Source: Thermoplasmata archaeon (lineage in GTDB: Archaea; Thermoplasmatota; SW-10-69-26). Taken from it: a stretch of DNA of 5,863 nt. The stretch covers positions 1-5,863 of the forward strand of contig PWVY01000236.1 of assembly GCA_003561665.1 (NCBI GenBank), given 5' to 3'. The notes under the pieces were generated by a model, which saw only the letters and a program-made list of their open reading frames with translations, had not been told where the DNA came from and searched no databases. Below are positions 1 to 5,133 of this stretch, one piece after another; positions within the stretch are counted from its first letter, which is position 1, and every line of letters starts with the position of its first letter. A program made the position numbers and the translations under genes.

Positions 1-522
1 CCCGACCTCGCCACCACCGCCGTGAAACTCAACGGTCGCTTCGGCGACGAGGCCACCTACCGATCACACAAGCAAGCATACGAAACCCGACGCGACGAGC
101 ACCAACCCCCCCAAACCATCCAACGCTACCTCCAAAGCTTCCCCCACTTCCAACAAGCCACCACCGTCACCGACATCCTCCAAACCATCGACGACGGCAC
201 CATCCCACCCCAAGACATCGGGCCCCTGCTCGCCTCCCTGCTCACCCACCCCCACAGCCAAGACCAAACCTTCGAACACATCCGAACCCACATCGACCCC
301 CTCAAACGCAAGCTTGGACCCGCCTGGATCACGCGCATCGTCGAAGCCACCAGCCACCTCCCCCCCAACCGTCGCGACGAGACCATCACGTTCTGGGAGA
401 AAACCCTCGACGGGCTCGCCCAAGAAGCCCTCAAACGCACCGACGAACGCATGCGCCACCGCGCACACCTCATCGAAAACACCCTCCCAACCCTCGCCAC
501 CCTCTTCGAAGAGCACGCCTGA
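1..522 (+). CDS. M1-family aminopeptidase, C-terminal fragment (5' end outside window)
   Basis: The frame is open from base 1 to the TGA at 520-522, giving 173 residues, and upstream codons remain open, so the start lies outside the window; the GTG at 22 is probably internal. The visible part is all-helical and rich in Thr, His and Pro. It opens with a short helix ending in RFGDEATYRSHKQAYE and later has segments such as LGPAWITRIVEAT and ITFWEKTLDGLAQEALKR. This pattern resembles the C-terminal helical (ERAP1_C-like) domain of gluzincin M1 aminopeptidases, which closes over the active site; the catalytic HEXXH and GXMEN motifs would be upstream and cannot be checked. The family removes N-terminal residues from peptides, usually in the cytosol. 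Codon use is extreme: the coding strand is very rich in C and poor in G compared with the genes after 3161. Assignment rests on overall helix pattern, not a diagnostic motif. Confidence 0.6.
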   Translation, partial: PDLATTAVKLNGRFGDEATYRSHKQAYETRRDEHQPPQTIQRYLQSFPHFQQATTVTDILQTIDDGTIPPQDIGPLLASLLTHPHSQDQTFEHIRTHIDPLKRKLGPAWITRIVEATSHLPPNRRDETITFWEKTLDGLAQEALKRTDERMRHRAHLIENTLPTLATLFEEHA

Positions 523-643
523 GCACTTCCAAGCCCTATCCCTCGCACCGTCGGCTTCGCCTCTCTCTGAAGAAGAGTATGGGATTCGAACAAGCGACCC
601 CCGAGCCGGAACCTTTAGGGACGCCCTCGCAGTGAGGGCGCCA
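523..643. other. Intergenic region upstream of the riboswitch
   Basis: No coding region is supported here. It contains a perfect 7-bp hairpin (622-628 with 634-640, 5-nt loop) directly before the fluoride aptamer, and a TATA-like element at 613-618. On the minus strand 577-587 reads GTTCGAATCCC, which looks like a tRNA T-loop with the 3' side of its stem. The preceding bases (GCTTG) do not pair with it and no matching 5' acceptor strand or anticodon arm exists, so a tRNA is not called. Confidence 0.6.
611..620 (+). promoter_or_regulatory. Putative TATA-box promoter of the fluoride-riboswitch/crcB transcript
   Basis: The short AT-rich stretch CCTTTAGG (core TTTA at 614-617) sits in GC-rich surroundings. 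An archaeal start about 26 bp downstream of its centre would fall near 642, which is the first base of the aptamer. That agreement is the main support; the box itself is short and weak. Confidence 0.45.
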
Positions 644-705
644 GGCGATGGGGCTCGCCTCGGCATGCTGCATGCCAAACCGCCGACCTGGCTGACGGTC
701 CCTAC
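642..705 (+). promoter_or_regulatory. Fluoride riboswitch aptamer (crcB motif)
   Basis: The RNA follows the crcB-motif layout. P1 is GGCG (644-647) with CGCC (656-659), and its loop starts with the conserved AUG (648-650). The junction carries AAAC (677-680). P3 is GCC (682-684) with GGC (690-692), followed by TGACGG (consensus UGAUGG) and the conserved 3' end CCTAC (701-705). The pseudoknot is fully satisfiable: GGGGCT (650-655) pairs with GGTCCC (697-702), including two wobble pairs. An extra 6-bp hairpin (662-667 with 671-676) is inserted after P1; the compact Thermotoga petrophila aptamer lacks it. The element lies 21 bases upstream of a crcB gene, the classic partner. Known members bind F- through Mg2+ ions and raise expression of fluoride-defence genes. 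Confidence 0.93.
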
Positions 706-722
706 CTCGATGCACGAGGTGA
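704..722 (+). promoter_or_regulatory. Riboswitch expression platform: hairpin over the crcB Shine-Dalgarno
   Basis: ACCTCG (704-709) and CGAGGT (715-720) form a perfect 6-bp hairpin with loop ATGCA. The 3' strand contains most of GAGGTGA (716-722), a strong Shine-Dalgarno match four bases before the crcB ATG. The 5' strand begins with A704 and C705, the last two bases of the aptamer's conserved CCTAC. Ligand-bound aptamer and SD-masking hairpin therefore compete for the same bases, implying translational control that is ON with fluoride. No U-rich intrinsic terminator is present. Confidence 0.8.
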
Positions 723-726
723 CACC

Positions 727-1107
727 ATGGACGCACGCATACTCGCTTGGGTCGGCGCCGGGTCAGCGCTCGGAGGCATCCTACGGTTCTGGATGAGCGA
801 AACGCTCTCCCGCGGGCTCTTCCCCCTCGGGACGCTCACCGTGAACCTCATCGGCTCGTTCCTCCTCGGCTTCATCCTCTACCACGGCGGCGTACAACCC
901 CTCATCGACCCCATCCCACGCGCCACCCTCGGTGCAGGGCTCCTCGGAGGGTTCACGACCATGAGCGCCTTCAGCGTGGAAACCATCCAACTCGCTCACG
1001 AAGGCCACGAAACCCTCGCAGGCCTCTACATCGCCGCCACGATCCTCCTCTGTCTCGCCGCTGCATGGGTCGGGCGCTGGACCGCGCTTGCAACGACGCC
1101 CGCCTGA
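727..1107 (+). CDS. crcB: CrcB/Fluc fluoride channel
   Basis: This 126-residue membrane protein exports fluoride; Fluc channels work as antiparallel dual-topology dimers in the cytoplasmic membrane. Four hydrophobic segments lie at about 5-22, 33-53, 65-85 and 95-118. Family motifs are GGILRF (16-21), PLGTLTVNLIGSFLLG (33-48, with the conserved pore Asn40) and GGFTTMSAFSVE (74-85). The last corresponds to the usual GGFTTFSTFS block: the second Phe-box phenylalanine (Phe82) is kept but the first is Met79. Length is typical. The ATG at 727 is fixed by GAGGTGA at 716-722. The fluoride aptamer immediately upstream confirms the role. msrB follows after 44 bases but seems to have its own promoter. 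Only one crcB copy is visible, so a homodimer is likely unless a second copy lies elsewhere. Confidence 0.95.
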   Translation: MDARILAWVGAGSALGGILRFWMSETLSRGLFPLGTLTVNLIGSFLLGFILYHGGVQPLIDPIPRATLGAGLLGGFTTMSAFSVETIQLAHEGHETLAGLYIAATILLCLAAAWVGRWTALATTPA

Positions 1108-1120
1108 CACCCGACGAAGG

Positions 1121-1128
1121 GTTCAAAC
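1121..1128 (+). promoter_or_regulatory. Putative leaderless promoter of msrB
   Basis: GTTCAAAC has its core TTCAAA (1122-1127) centred about 27 bp before the msrB ATG at 1152. This is the archaeal TATA-to-start distance, so transcription could begin at or next to the start codon. The same GGTTCAAA word stands before 2618 (minus) and 5001 (minus). Read-through from crcB remains possible, since a GAGG also precedes the ATG. Confidence 0.45.
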
Positions 1129-1151
1129 GGGAGTCGGCCCGATGAGGACAC

Positions 1152-1574
1152 ATGGGCCAAAGGCACCGCTTCCTCGACCCCGACAAGGCCACCGAGGAGG
1201 ACTACCGTGAACACCTCGACGACGACGCGTACCGCATCACGCGACAAGGCGGGACCGAGCGAGCCTTCAGCGGGGCCCTCTACGACGAGAAACGCGAAGG
1301 CACCTACCGATGCATCTGCTGCGGGACCACGCTCTTCCACAGCGACACCAAGTTCGAATCCGGAAGCGGATGGCCAAGCTTCTACCAACCCGCCAACGAG
1401 CAAGCCATCACGGAAAAGCCCGACACCTCCCACGGCATGACGCGCACCGAAGTCCTCTGCCAAGCCTGCGATGCCCACCTTGGCCACGTCTTCCCCGACG
1501 GGCCCGAACCCACCGGCCAACGCTACTGCATCAACTCCGCAGCCCTCGCCTTCGAACCCGCCCCAGAAACCTAG
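1152..1574 (+). CDS. msrB: Peptide methionine-(R)-S-oxide reductase MsrB
   Basis: This 140-residue cytosolic enzyme reduces methionine-R-sulfoxide in oxidised proteins, normally regenerated by thioredoxin. Signature features are all present: two CXXC zinc pairs (Cys54/Cys57 and Cys103/Cys106), the GSGWPSF block (71-77), HLGHVFPDGP (109-118) and the catalytic cysteine in RYCINSAAL (Cys126). Thr60 and Phe62 lie in the usual stretch after the first zinc pair. An extra Cys56 lies between the zinc ligands (CICC) and is not an obvious resolving cysteine. The ATG at 1152 follows GAGG at 1144-1147 with a 4-base gap, and a TATA-like box lies 27 bp upstream. The gene converges on the HD-domain gene with 22 bases between stops. 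Length is that of a stand-alone MsrB, not an MsrA-MsrB fusion. Confidence 0.97.
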   Translation: MGQRHRFLDPDKATEEDYREHLDDDAYRITRQGGTERAFSGALYDEKREGTYRCICCGTTLFHSDTKFESGSGWPSFYQPANEQAITEKPDTSHGMTRTEVLCQACDAHLGHVFPDGPEPTGQRYCINSAALAFEPAPET

Positions 1575-1596
1575 CTCGAAAGAACCGGGAGCATAC

Positions 1597-2184
1597 CTAC
1601 CCCCGGATCTCCTCGAAATCCATCCTCTTCCACCACGAATCGCTCCGCTTCTCCTCTAACGCCTCGATCAACCGCTTCGCGCTGTCCGTCTCCAACATGC
1701 GCTTCGTATCCTCGATCCACGCATGCGCACTCTGATGCCCCGTATCGATGTACTCCCGAGCCTGGATCGCAGCCTCTAACTTGTCCGCATCCTTCGCGAT
1801 CCGCCCCGCCCACGTCCGCTGCTTCTCACAATCCTCCCAAAGCTCCGCCACACGCTCCCCCAACTCATCCAAGCCTTTCAACTGGTCCCGGGCAGACTCC
1901 TCCTCCGCCCGCTCCGTGTACAGCTTGGCGACATGATCGAGATCCGTCACACGGGTCTCCCCGATCTCATGGAACACAGCGATCGTGCACACAAGCTCAG
2001 GATCCGGATGCTCCTCCATGTACGCCAACACGTAGGCCAACTGCGCAGCTCGCAGGTTGTGCTCAGCCACCGATTCAGGCCGATCGATGCCCGCACGGAA
2101 CCATCCGGTCCTCGGCAACCGTTTAAGCTGCCCCAGCTCGAAGAGCCAATCGAGCGTACGATCCTCATCAGGCATCCGGGCCAT
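1597..2184 (-). CDS. HD-domain phosphohydrolase, YfbR-like (5'-deoxynucleotidase family)
   Basis: The 195-residue protein has the HD-fold metal site: His42 in RPESVAEHN, the pair His72-Glu73 in VFHEIGETRVTDL, and an acidic residue in KDADKLE (Asp132/Asp134). The order RP-x-S-VAEH, then H[D/E]xGE, then DADKLE matches YfbR-type 5'-deoxynucleotidases and their archaeal relatives, which remove phosphate from (deoxy)nucleoside monophosphates using a divalent metal. The substrate here cannot be read from sequence. The usual HD aspartate is Glu73. The tail (about 150-195) is highly charged and helical. The ATG at 2184 is chosen because a TTAAA box is centred 26 bp upstream, predicting a leaderless message; a second ATG at 2175 is the alternative. 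Converges with msrB. Confidence 0.82.
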   Translation of the reverse strand: MARMPDEDRTLDWLFELGQLKRLPRTGWFRAGIDRPESVAEHNLRAAQLAYVLAYMEEHPDPELVCTIAVFHEIGETRVTDLDHVAKLYTERAEEESARDQLKGLDELGERVAELWEDCEKQRTWAGRIAKDADKLEAAIQAREYIDTGHQSAHAWIEDTKRMLETDSAKRLIEALEEKRSDSWWKRMDFEEIRG

Positions 2185-2205
2185 ACGCTGCTAACGGGGC
2201 CTCCG

Positions 2206-2214
2206 AGTTTAAGG
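2206..2214 (-). promoter_or_regulatory. Putative leaderless promoter of the HD-domain gene
   Basis: On the minus strand the sequence GCCTTAAAC has TTAAA at 2212-2208, centred 26 bp before the ATG at 2184. This implies that transcription starts on the start codon and that this gene does not depend on the membrane-protein gene upstream of it. Confidence 0.5.
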
Positions 2215-2246
2215 CCGTCGGGTCACCCACCCAACCCAAGGCTTGC

Positions 2247-2618
2247 TCAGGCCGGGCGCTCATCCGGCGTCTTCACAGGTGTCGGCTCTGTCCAATCGAT
2301 GCCTGCAAGGGCGAACAGGATTGCCCCTACAACGATGGCGTTACCCATCGCAACGACGCCGACAGGCTGGATCGCAGGGACAAGGATGACGCCCACAGCC
2401 ACGACCTGCTCCACCACGCCCGTCAACTGGCTGGCGGGGAGGCCTTGATGCCGTAGGAAAGCGTTGTACCCGCTTAGCCCCAAAAGGACCACGCCTGCCA
2501 TGGTGAACAAGAGCGCTGCGGTCAACGGCATGGCGAGAAGCCACGCTGAGACGACCAGCCACGCGGCTAAGCCGACGCCCGCAAGATCGAACCCTTCGTA
2601 GAGGGAACCCACACGCAT
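2247..2618 (-). CDS. Small four-helix membrane protein, possibly SPW-repeat-like
   Basis: The 123-residue product has four hydrophobic segments at about 11-29, 32-51, 68-84 and 86-107, then a short polar tail ending in TPDERPA. It looks like two helical hairpins: an N-terminal unit with VVSAWLLAM (22-30) and GYNAFLR (50-56), and a second unit with VEQVVAVGVILVPAI (69-83) and NAIVVGAILFALAGIDW (93-109). That two-fold arrangement, with S-x-W after the first helix, recalls SPW-repeat proteins of unknown function; the match is weak. The ATG at 2618 is preferred over the in-frame ATG at 2636 because GGTGA (2627-2623) lies four bases before it and a TATA-like box at 2657-2651 predicts a start near 2628. 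Sixty-two bases separate it from the HD-domain gene downstream. No catalytic residues are apparent. Confidence 0.75.
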   Translation of the reverse strand: MRVGSLYEGFDLAGVGLAAWLVVSAWLLAMPLTAALLFTMAGVVLLGLSGYNAFLRHQGLPASQLTGVVEQVVAVGVILVPAIQPVGVVAMGNAIVVGAILFALAGIDWTEPTPVKTPDERPA

Positions 2619-2650
2619 CGTGTCACCACGTATCATGGTGGAGCTTTTCC

Positions 2651-2657
2651 ATTTGAA
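2651..2657 (-). promoter_or_regulatory. Putative promoter of the small membrane-protein gene
   Basis: The minus strand reads GGTTCAAATGG, with TTCAAAT at 2657-2651. A start about 26 bp downstream (near 2628) would give a leader of about ten bases carrying GGTGA before the ATG at 2618. Confidence 0.4.
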
Positions 2658-2670
2658 CCTTCGCCTCCGT

Positions 2671-2682
2671 CAAACCCTATAC
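2671..2682 (+). promoter_or_regulatory. Putative leaderless promoter of the thioesterase gene
   Basis: CTATAC (2677-2682) is centred about 26.5 bp before the ATG at 2706, with a purine-containing CAAACC (2671-2676) in the BRE position. No Shine-Dalgarno sequence precedes the ATG, as expected for a leaderless message. It lies back to back with the minus-strand promoter at 2651-2657. Confidence 0.55.
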
Positions 2683-2705
2683 CAAGGGCCCGCTTGCACG
2701 GCTCA

Positions 2706-3122
2706 ATGACGCCCGCCCAACGCACCGAAGCCTACCCCACCGACCGTTTCACACGTTTCGTCGGCATCGAAGAGGTTCTCCTCGAAGACGAAGGCCGCAT
2801 ACGAGCCGAGATCAAGCTCGAAGACCACCACTTCAACGAAGGGGGCGTCGTGCACGGTGGACTCCTTGCAACACTCTTGGACGTCGTCATGGGCAGCGCC
2901 GTCGTGTCAACGATCGACCTGGAAGGCGGCGAATGGTGCGCCACGCAATCCCTCACCACGGACTTCATCCGACCAGGAACCGAAGGAACGCTCTACGCCC
3001 TCGGCGAGGTCGACCGACGCGGCCAACTTGCAGCCAACGCGGTGGGCACCGTTCACAACGAGGACGAGGACACCATCGCCCGAGCAACCGGCGTGTGGGC
3101 CATCCGCCGAAGCCAACGCTGA
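2706..3122 (+). CDS. PaaI-like hotdog-fold acyl-CoA thioesterase
   Basis: This 138-residue protein carries the PaaI/thioesterase-4 signature NEGGVVHGGLLATLLDVVMG (44-63). Asn44, the HGG at 50-52 and the acidic Asp59 are the residues that bind and activate the thioester carbonyl and water in this family, which hydrolyses acyl-CoA thioesters in the cytosol as a tetramer. The C-terminal strands (SLTTDFIRPGTEGTLYALGEV) also fit. The acyl group cannot be predicted. The ATG at 2706 is chosen over an in-frame TTG at 2694 because the TATA-like box is spaced for a leaderless start at 2706. The next gene starts 38 bases after the stop and has no promoter of its own that I can see, so the two may be cotranscribed. 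Confidence 0.88.
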   Translation: MTPAQRTEAYPTDRFTRFVGIEEVLLEDEGRIRAEIKLEDHHFNEGGVVHGGLLATLLDVVMGSAVVSTIDLEGGEWCATQSLTTDFIRPGTEGTLYALGEVDRRGQLAANAVGTVHNEDEDTIARATGVWAIRRSQR

Positions 3123-3160
3123 GACCGGGACACGGTCCCCTGGCGAAAGGCCCAAGCACG

Positions 3161-4117
3161 ATGGTCCTCGTGGACCCCGGTGTGCGATGGAGCCCATCGA
3201 GGGTTGTCCTTGCTACTTTCACCCTCAGCTTGCTGCTCTGCTCGACCGGCGGGGCTCAAGACGAGCACCTCGAGCCCTCGGTCAACATCGAGACAGAGGC
3301 CTTCCCTGATTGGGCTGTCCCCCACGGCGCGCCGGTGCAAACCGTCTTGTCCGCTTCGATCGGGTGCGACGCCCTCGAGACGCCCGAATCGACGACGACC
3401 GTGACGGTCGAGAGCCCCGATCTTCCCGGTTTCGTGGATCTAACCTTATCGCCAAACGTTCACACCTGGACGACGAACGAGACCCAATGCTCCCCCCTTG
3501 AAGAGGACGACCCTGTCGAGATTTCCACGCTCGTGCATCTTCGCGTGATCGAGAACGTCCCCGGATTCGAGGTCCACACCCTCCCGTTGGATATCACCGT
3601 CGCCAAACAGGATCCCCAAGAAGCCTTCGACCCGAGGACGTATGGCCCCTACGAAACGGAGGTCACGTTCGAGACGGGGTTCGCGAACCGGTTCGAGGTT
3701 CGGGCCGATGAGCGCGTGGTCGCTGCAGCCATCGGCGAGGCCGCAACGTTCCAAGGCGAGATCGAGAACATGGGGAACCATCCCACCCGTTTCGCTCTCT
3801 CGGTGGACGCACCCTCCGAAATCGTTGTGGAGGGCGCGCAGGACGACCTCGTGATCGAACCGGGTGAAACGCGATCATGGAGCCTGGAAGTAGCCTTGGC
3901 GGATCCAGAGCCTCCGCTGGGCATGATCTCGTTCACCTTGGTCGCCGAATCAAGCGCAGAGCATGCATCAAAGCTTGAGGGACGAACCGACGAGCTGGAT
4001 CTCATGGTGGAGTTCCAGGGGGAAACGCGTGGGCAAGGCACGCCGGGCTTCGTGCCGGTCATCGTGCTCGCCGTCCTCGGGTTCGCGGCGGTCACGCATC
4101 GAGGCCACCCCCGTTAG
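3161..4117 (+). CDS. Secreted Ig-like surface protein with PGF-CTERM-like C-terminal tail
   Basis: I do not recognise a named protein. The 318-residue product starts with a Sec-type signal: Arg14 followed by the hydrophobic stretch VVLATFTLSLLLC and a likely cut after GGA (about 32). The mature part is acidic and beta-rich. A first domain (about 35-150) holds the only mature cysteines, Cys69 and Cys110, which could form a disulfide, and an N-E-T glycosylation sequon at Asn106. A second domain (about 190-285) has the NEW3/COG1470-like pattern FQGEIENMGNHPTRFALSV then VIEPGETRSWSLEV. The end is tripartite: TPGF (294-297), a hydrophobic helix to about 311, then basic HRGHPR, resembling the archaeosortase substrate signal PGF-CTERM. 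ATG 3161 and the in-frame GTG 3182 are both possible starts; the latter gives a tighter signal peptide. Its stop overlaps that of the convergent patatin gene. Confidence 0.8.
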   Translation: MVLVDPGVRWSPSRVVLATFTLSLLLCSTGGAQDEHLEPSVNIETEAFPDWAVPHGAPVQTVLSASIGCDALETPESTTTVTVESPDLPGFVDLTLSPNVHTWTTNETQCSPLEEDDPVEISTLVHLRVIENVPGFEVHTLPLDITVAKQDPQEAFDPRTYGPYETEVTFETGFANRFEVRADERVVAAAIGEAATFQGEIENMGNHPTRFALSVDAPSEIVVEGAQDDLVIEPGETRSWSLEVALADPEPPLGMISFTLVAESSAEHASKLEGRTDELDLMVEFQGETRGQGTPGFVPVIVLAVLGFAAVTHRGHPR

Positions 4118-5001
4118 GCAAGCCCTTCCTCGCGCGCGCTTCCCTGCGTCTTCTCTCCACGAAGGGGGTGCCCCTCGAGGAAACGATCCCCATCCAGGCG
4201 CCCTTGCACCCACATGCGTTGCGCGTCGGTCTCATCGAAGTCCAGGATGCTTGTTTGGAACCGTTCCTTGGGCTCGACGACATGGATGTCGATCCATCGC
4301 CAATAATCGCTGGCTTGCCCCGTCTCGACGAGCCTGTTGATCTCTTCGGCCCGTTGTAGGTCCTGGTGGAGGGCGCGTCGGTTCACGATGTCGATGACCC
4401 GGTCCACGGCTTGCGTCAGCGTTGAGGGGGGGCTTTGGGCGGGCTGGTGAGCGGGTTCGCTTAGGATCGCGACGACGCGCGTGGCCCCCTCATCGATGGC
4501 CGGTTGCAGGGGGGTGCTCGTCATAAGGCCCCCATCCCAGAGGTGGCGGCCATTGATGTTTTGGGGTTCGAAGAGGAGAGGGATGCTCGTGCTGGCCAGA
4601 ACGGTTCGCGGCGTGGCGGTTTGGTTCGTGAAGGTGACGCGTTCGGCGGTGTTGATGTCGACAGCGGTGAAGCGTAGCTCGGTGGGAGCGTTCCGGACGG
4701 CGTCCCAGTCCACCTTCTCCCGGAGCAGCTCCTCAAGGTCGCGGTTGGTTCGCAAGTGGTTCCAGGTGTGCAGTTGGTGCACGTCGCGACGGTAGGAGAG
4801 GAATCCGGGTTGGCAGGCTTCGCGCCAGAGACGCTTCATCTCTCGAGGCGTGCACCCGGCGGTGACGAGGGTGGCGAGGATGGCGCCTACGCTGGTTCCG
4901 GTGACGATATCTGGCTCGTAACCGTGTTTGTGGAGGGCTTCATAAACCCCAATCTGGTAGGCTCCCCGAGCCCCGCCCCCGCTGAAGACGAGAGCGTCCA
5001 C
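4114..5001 (-). CDS. Patatin-like phospholipase (RssA/YchK type)
   Basis: The 295-residue protein is a predicted serine lipid acyl hydrolase using a Ser-Asp dyad. It has the oxyanion-hole motif SGGGARGAY (7-15), the nucleophile elbow GTSVG (35-39, Ser37) and the catalytic DGG (Asp156). Between them, STSIPLLFEP (137-146) is typical of bacterial and archaeal patatins. Lipid substrate is unknown; no signal peptide or membrane helix is seen, so it is cytosolic or peripheral. The GTG at 5001 is chosen because the family begins two to eight residues before the LVFSGGG strand and a TATA-like box lies about 29 bp upstream. The frame stays open to 5202, but the extra N-terminus is an unrelated basic stretch crossing GC-rich hairpins. 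The C-terminal tail (about 275-295) is polar and charged. Its stop codon overlaps that of the convergent secreted-protein gene. Confidence 0.92.
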   Translation of the reverse strand: MDALVFSGGGARGAYQIGVYEALHKHGYEPDIVTGTSVGAILATLVTAGCTPREMKRLWREACQPGFLSYRRDVHQLHTWNHLRTNRDLEELLREKVDWDAVRNAPTELRFTAVDINTAERVTFTNQTATPRTVLASTSIPLLFEPQNINGRHLWDGGLMTSTPLQPAIDEGATRVVAILSEPAHQPAQSPPSTLTQAVDRVIDIVNRRALHQDLQRAEEINRLVETGQASDYWRWIDIHVVEPKERFQTSILDFDETDAQRMWVQGRLDGDRFLEGHPLRGEKTQGSAREEGLA

Positions 5002-5026
5002 GGTTCCTTGTTCTGGCAGGGGTGGG

Positions 5027-5035
5027 ATTTGAACC
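5027..5035 (-). promoter_or_regulatory. Putative promoter of the patatin gene
   Basis: The minus strand reads GGGTTCAAATCCC, with TTCAAAT (5033-5027) centred 29 bp before the GTG at 5001, so transcription should begin within a few bases of the start codon. The same sequence mimics a tRNA T-loop with part of its stem. The promoter reading is preferred because this GGTTCAAA word recurs at promoter distance before two other genes. Confidence 0.45.
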
Positions 5036-5122
5036 CTGGGGGTAGGCCCGCTGGGGGCCAAACGTCGTTTAGAACCTAGACCCTTTTCCCGAAGGGAGGT
5101 ATGGGGGGTGCGTGCGCGGCTG
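5036..5122. other. Divergent intergenic region with clustered hairpins
   Basis: Between the divergent patatin and receiver-like genes there is no supported small gene. Consecutive inverted repeats are present: GGCCC (5045-5049) with GGGCC (5055-5059), AAAC (5060-5063) with GTTT (5067-5070), and CCCTT (5081-5085) with AAGGG (5092-5096). A TTTAGAA stretch at 5068-5074 could be a TATA element for the plus-strand gene (start near 5097), but support is weak. I could not fold the region into a tRNA. Confidence 0.45.
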
Positions 5123-5128
5123 GGTGAT
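5123..5128 (+). promoter_or_regulatory. Shine-Dalgarno site of the receiver-like gene
   Basis: GGTGAT matches the archaeal anti-SD sequence (16S end AUCACCUCC) and lies five bases before the ATG at 5134. It fixes the start and shows that this gene, unlike its neighbours with leaderless promoters, is translated from a leadered mRNA. Confidence 0.65.
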
Positions 5129-5133
5129 CCAGG

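Noticed and set aside
622..640. Intrinsic terminator upstream of crcB
   Set aside because: The hairpin is strong but is followed by GC-rich aptamer sequence with no U-tract, and it lies before the predicted transcript start.
64..678. Long minus-strand open frames opposite the first gene and intergenic region
   Set aside because: They are antisense by-products of the C-rich coding strand; their translations are Gly/Val/Glu-rich, without recognisable domains.
2185..2246. Shared operon promoter only upstream of the small membrane gene for both minus-strand genes
   Set aside because: The HD-domain gene has its own TTAAA box at exactly leaderless distance, so an independent promoter is more likely, although read-through cannot be excluded.
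3230..3250. Lipobox in the secreted protein (LLLC at residues 24-27)
   Set aside because: The residue before the cysteine is Leu instead of the usual Gly, Ala or Ser, and a better Sec cleavage site (GGA) follows it.
5014..5090. Possible tRNA gene on the minus strand (GGGTTCAAATCCC followed by ACCCCTGCCA)
   Set aside because: Only three T-stem pairs form, the expected 5' acceptor strand (GGCAGGG or a wobble form) is absent at any plausible distance, and no anticodon arm with T33 can be drawn. The same word recurs as a promoter-like element before two other genes.
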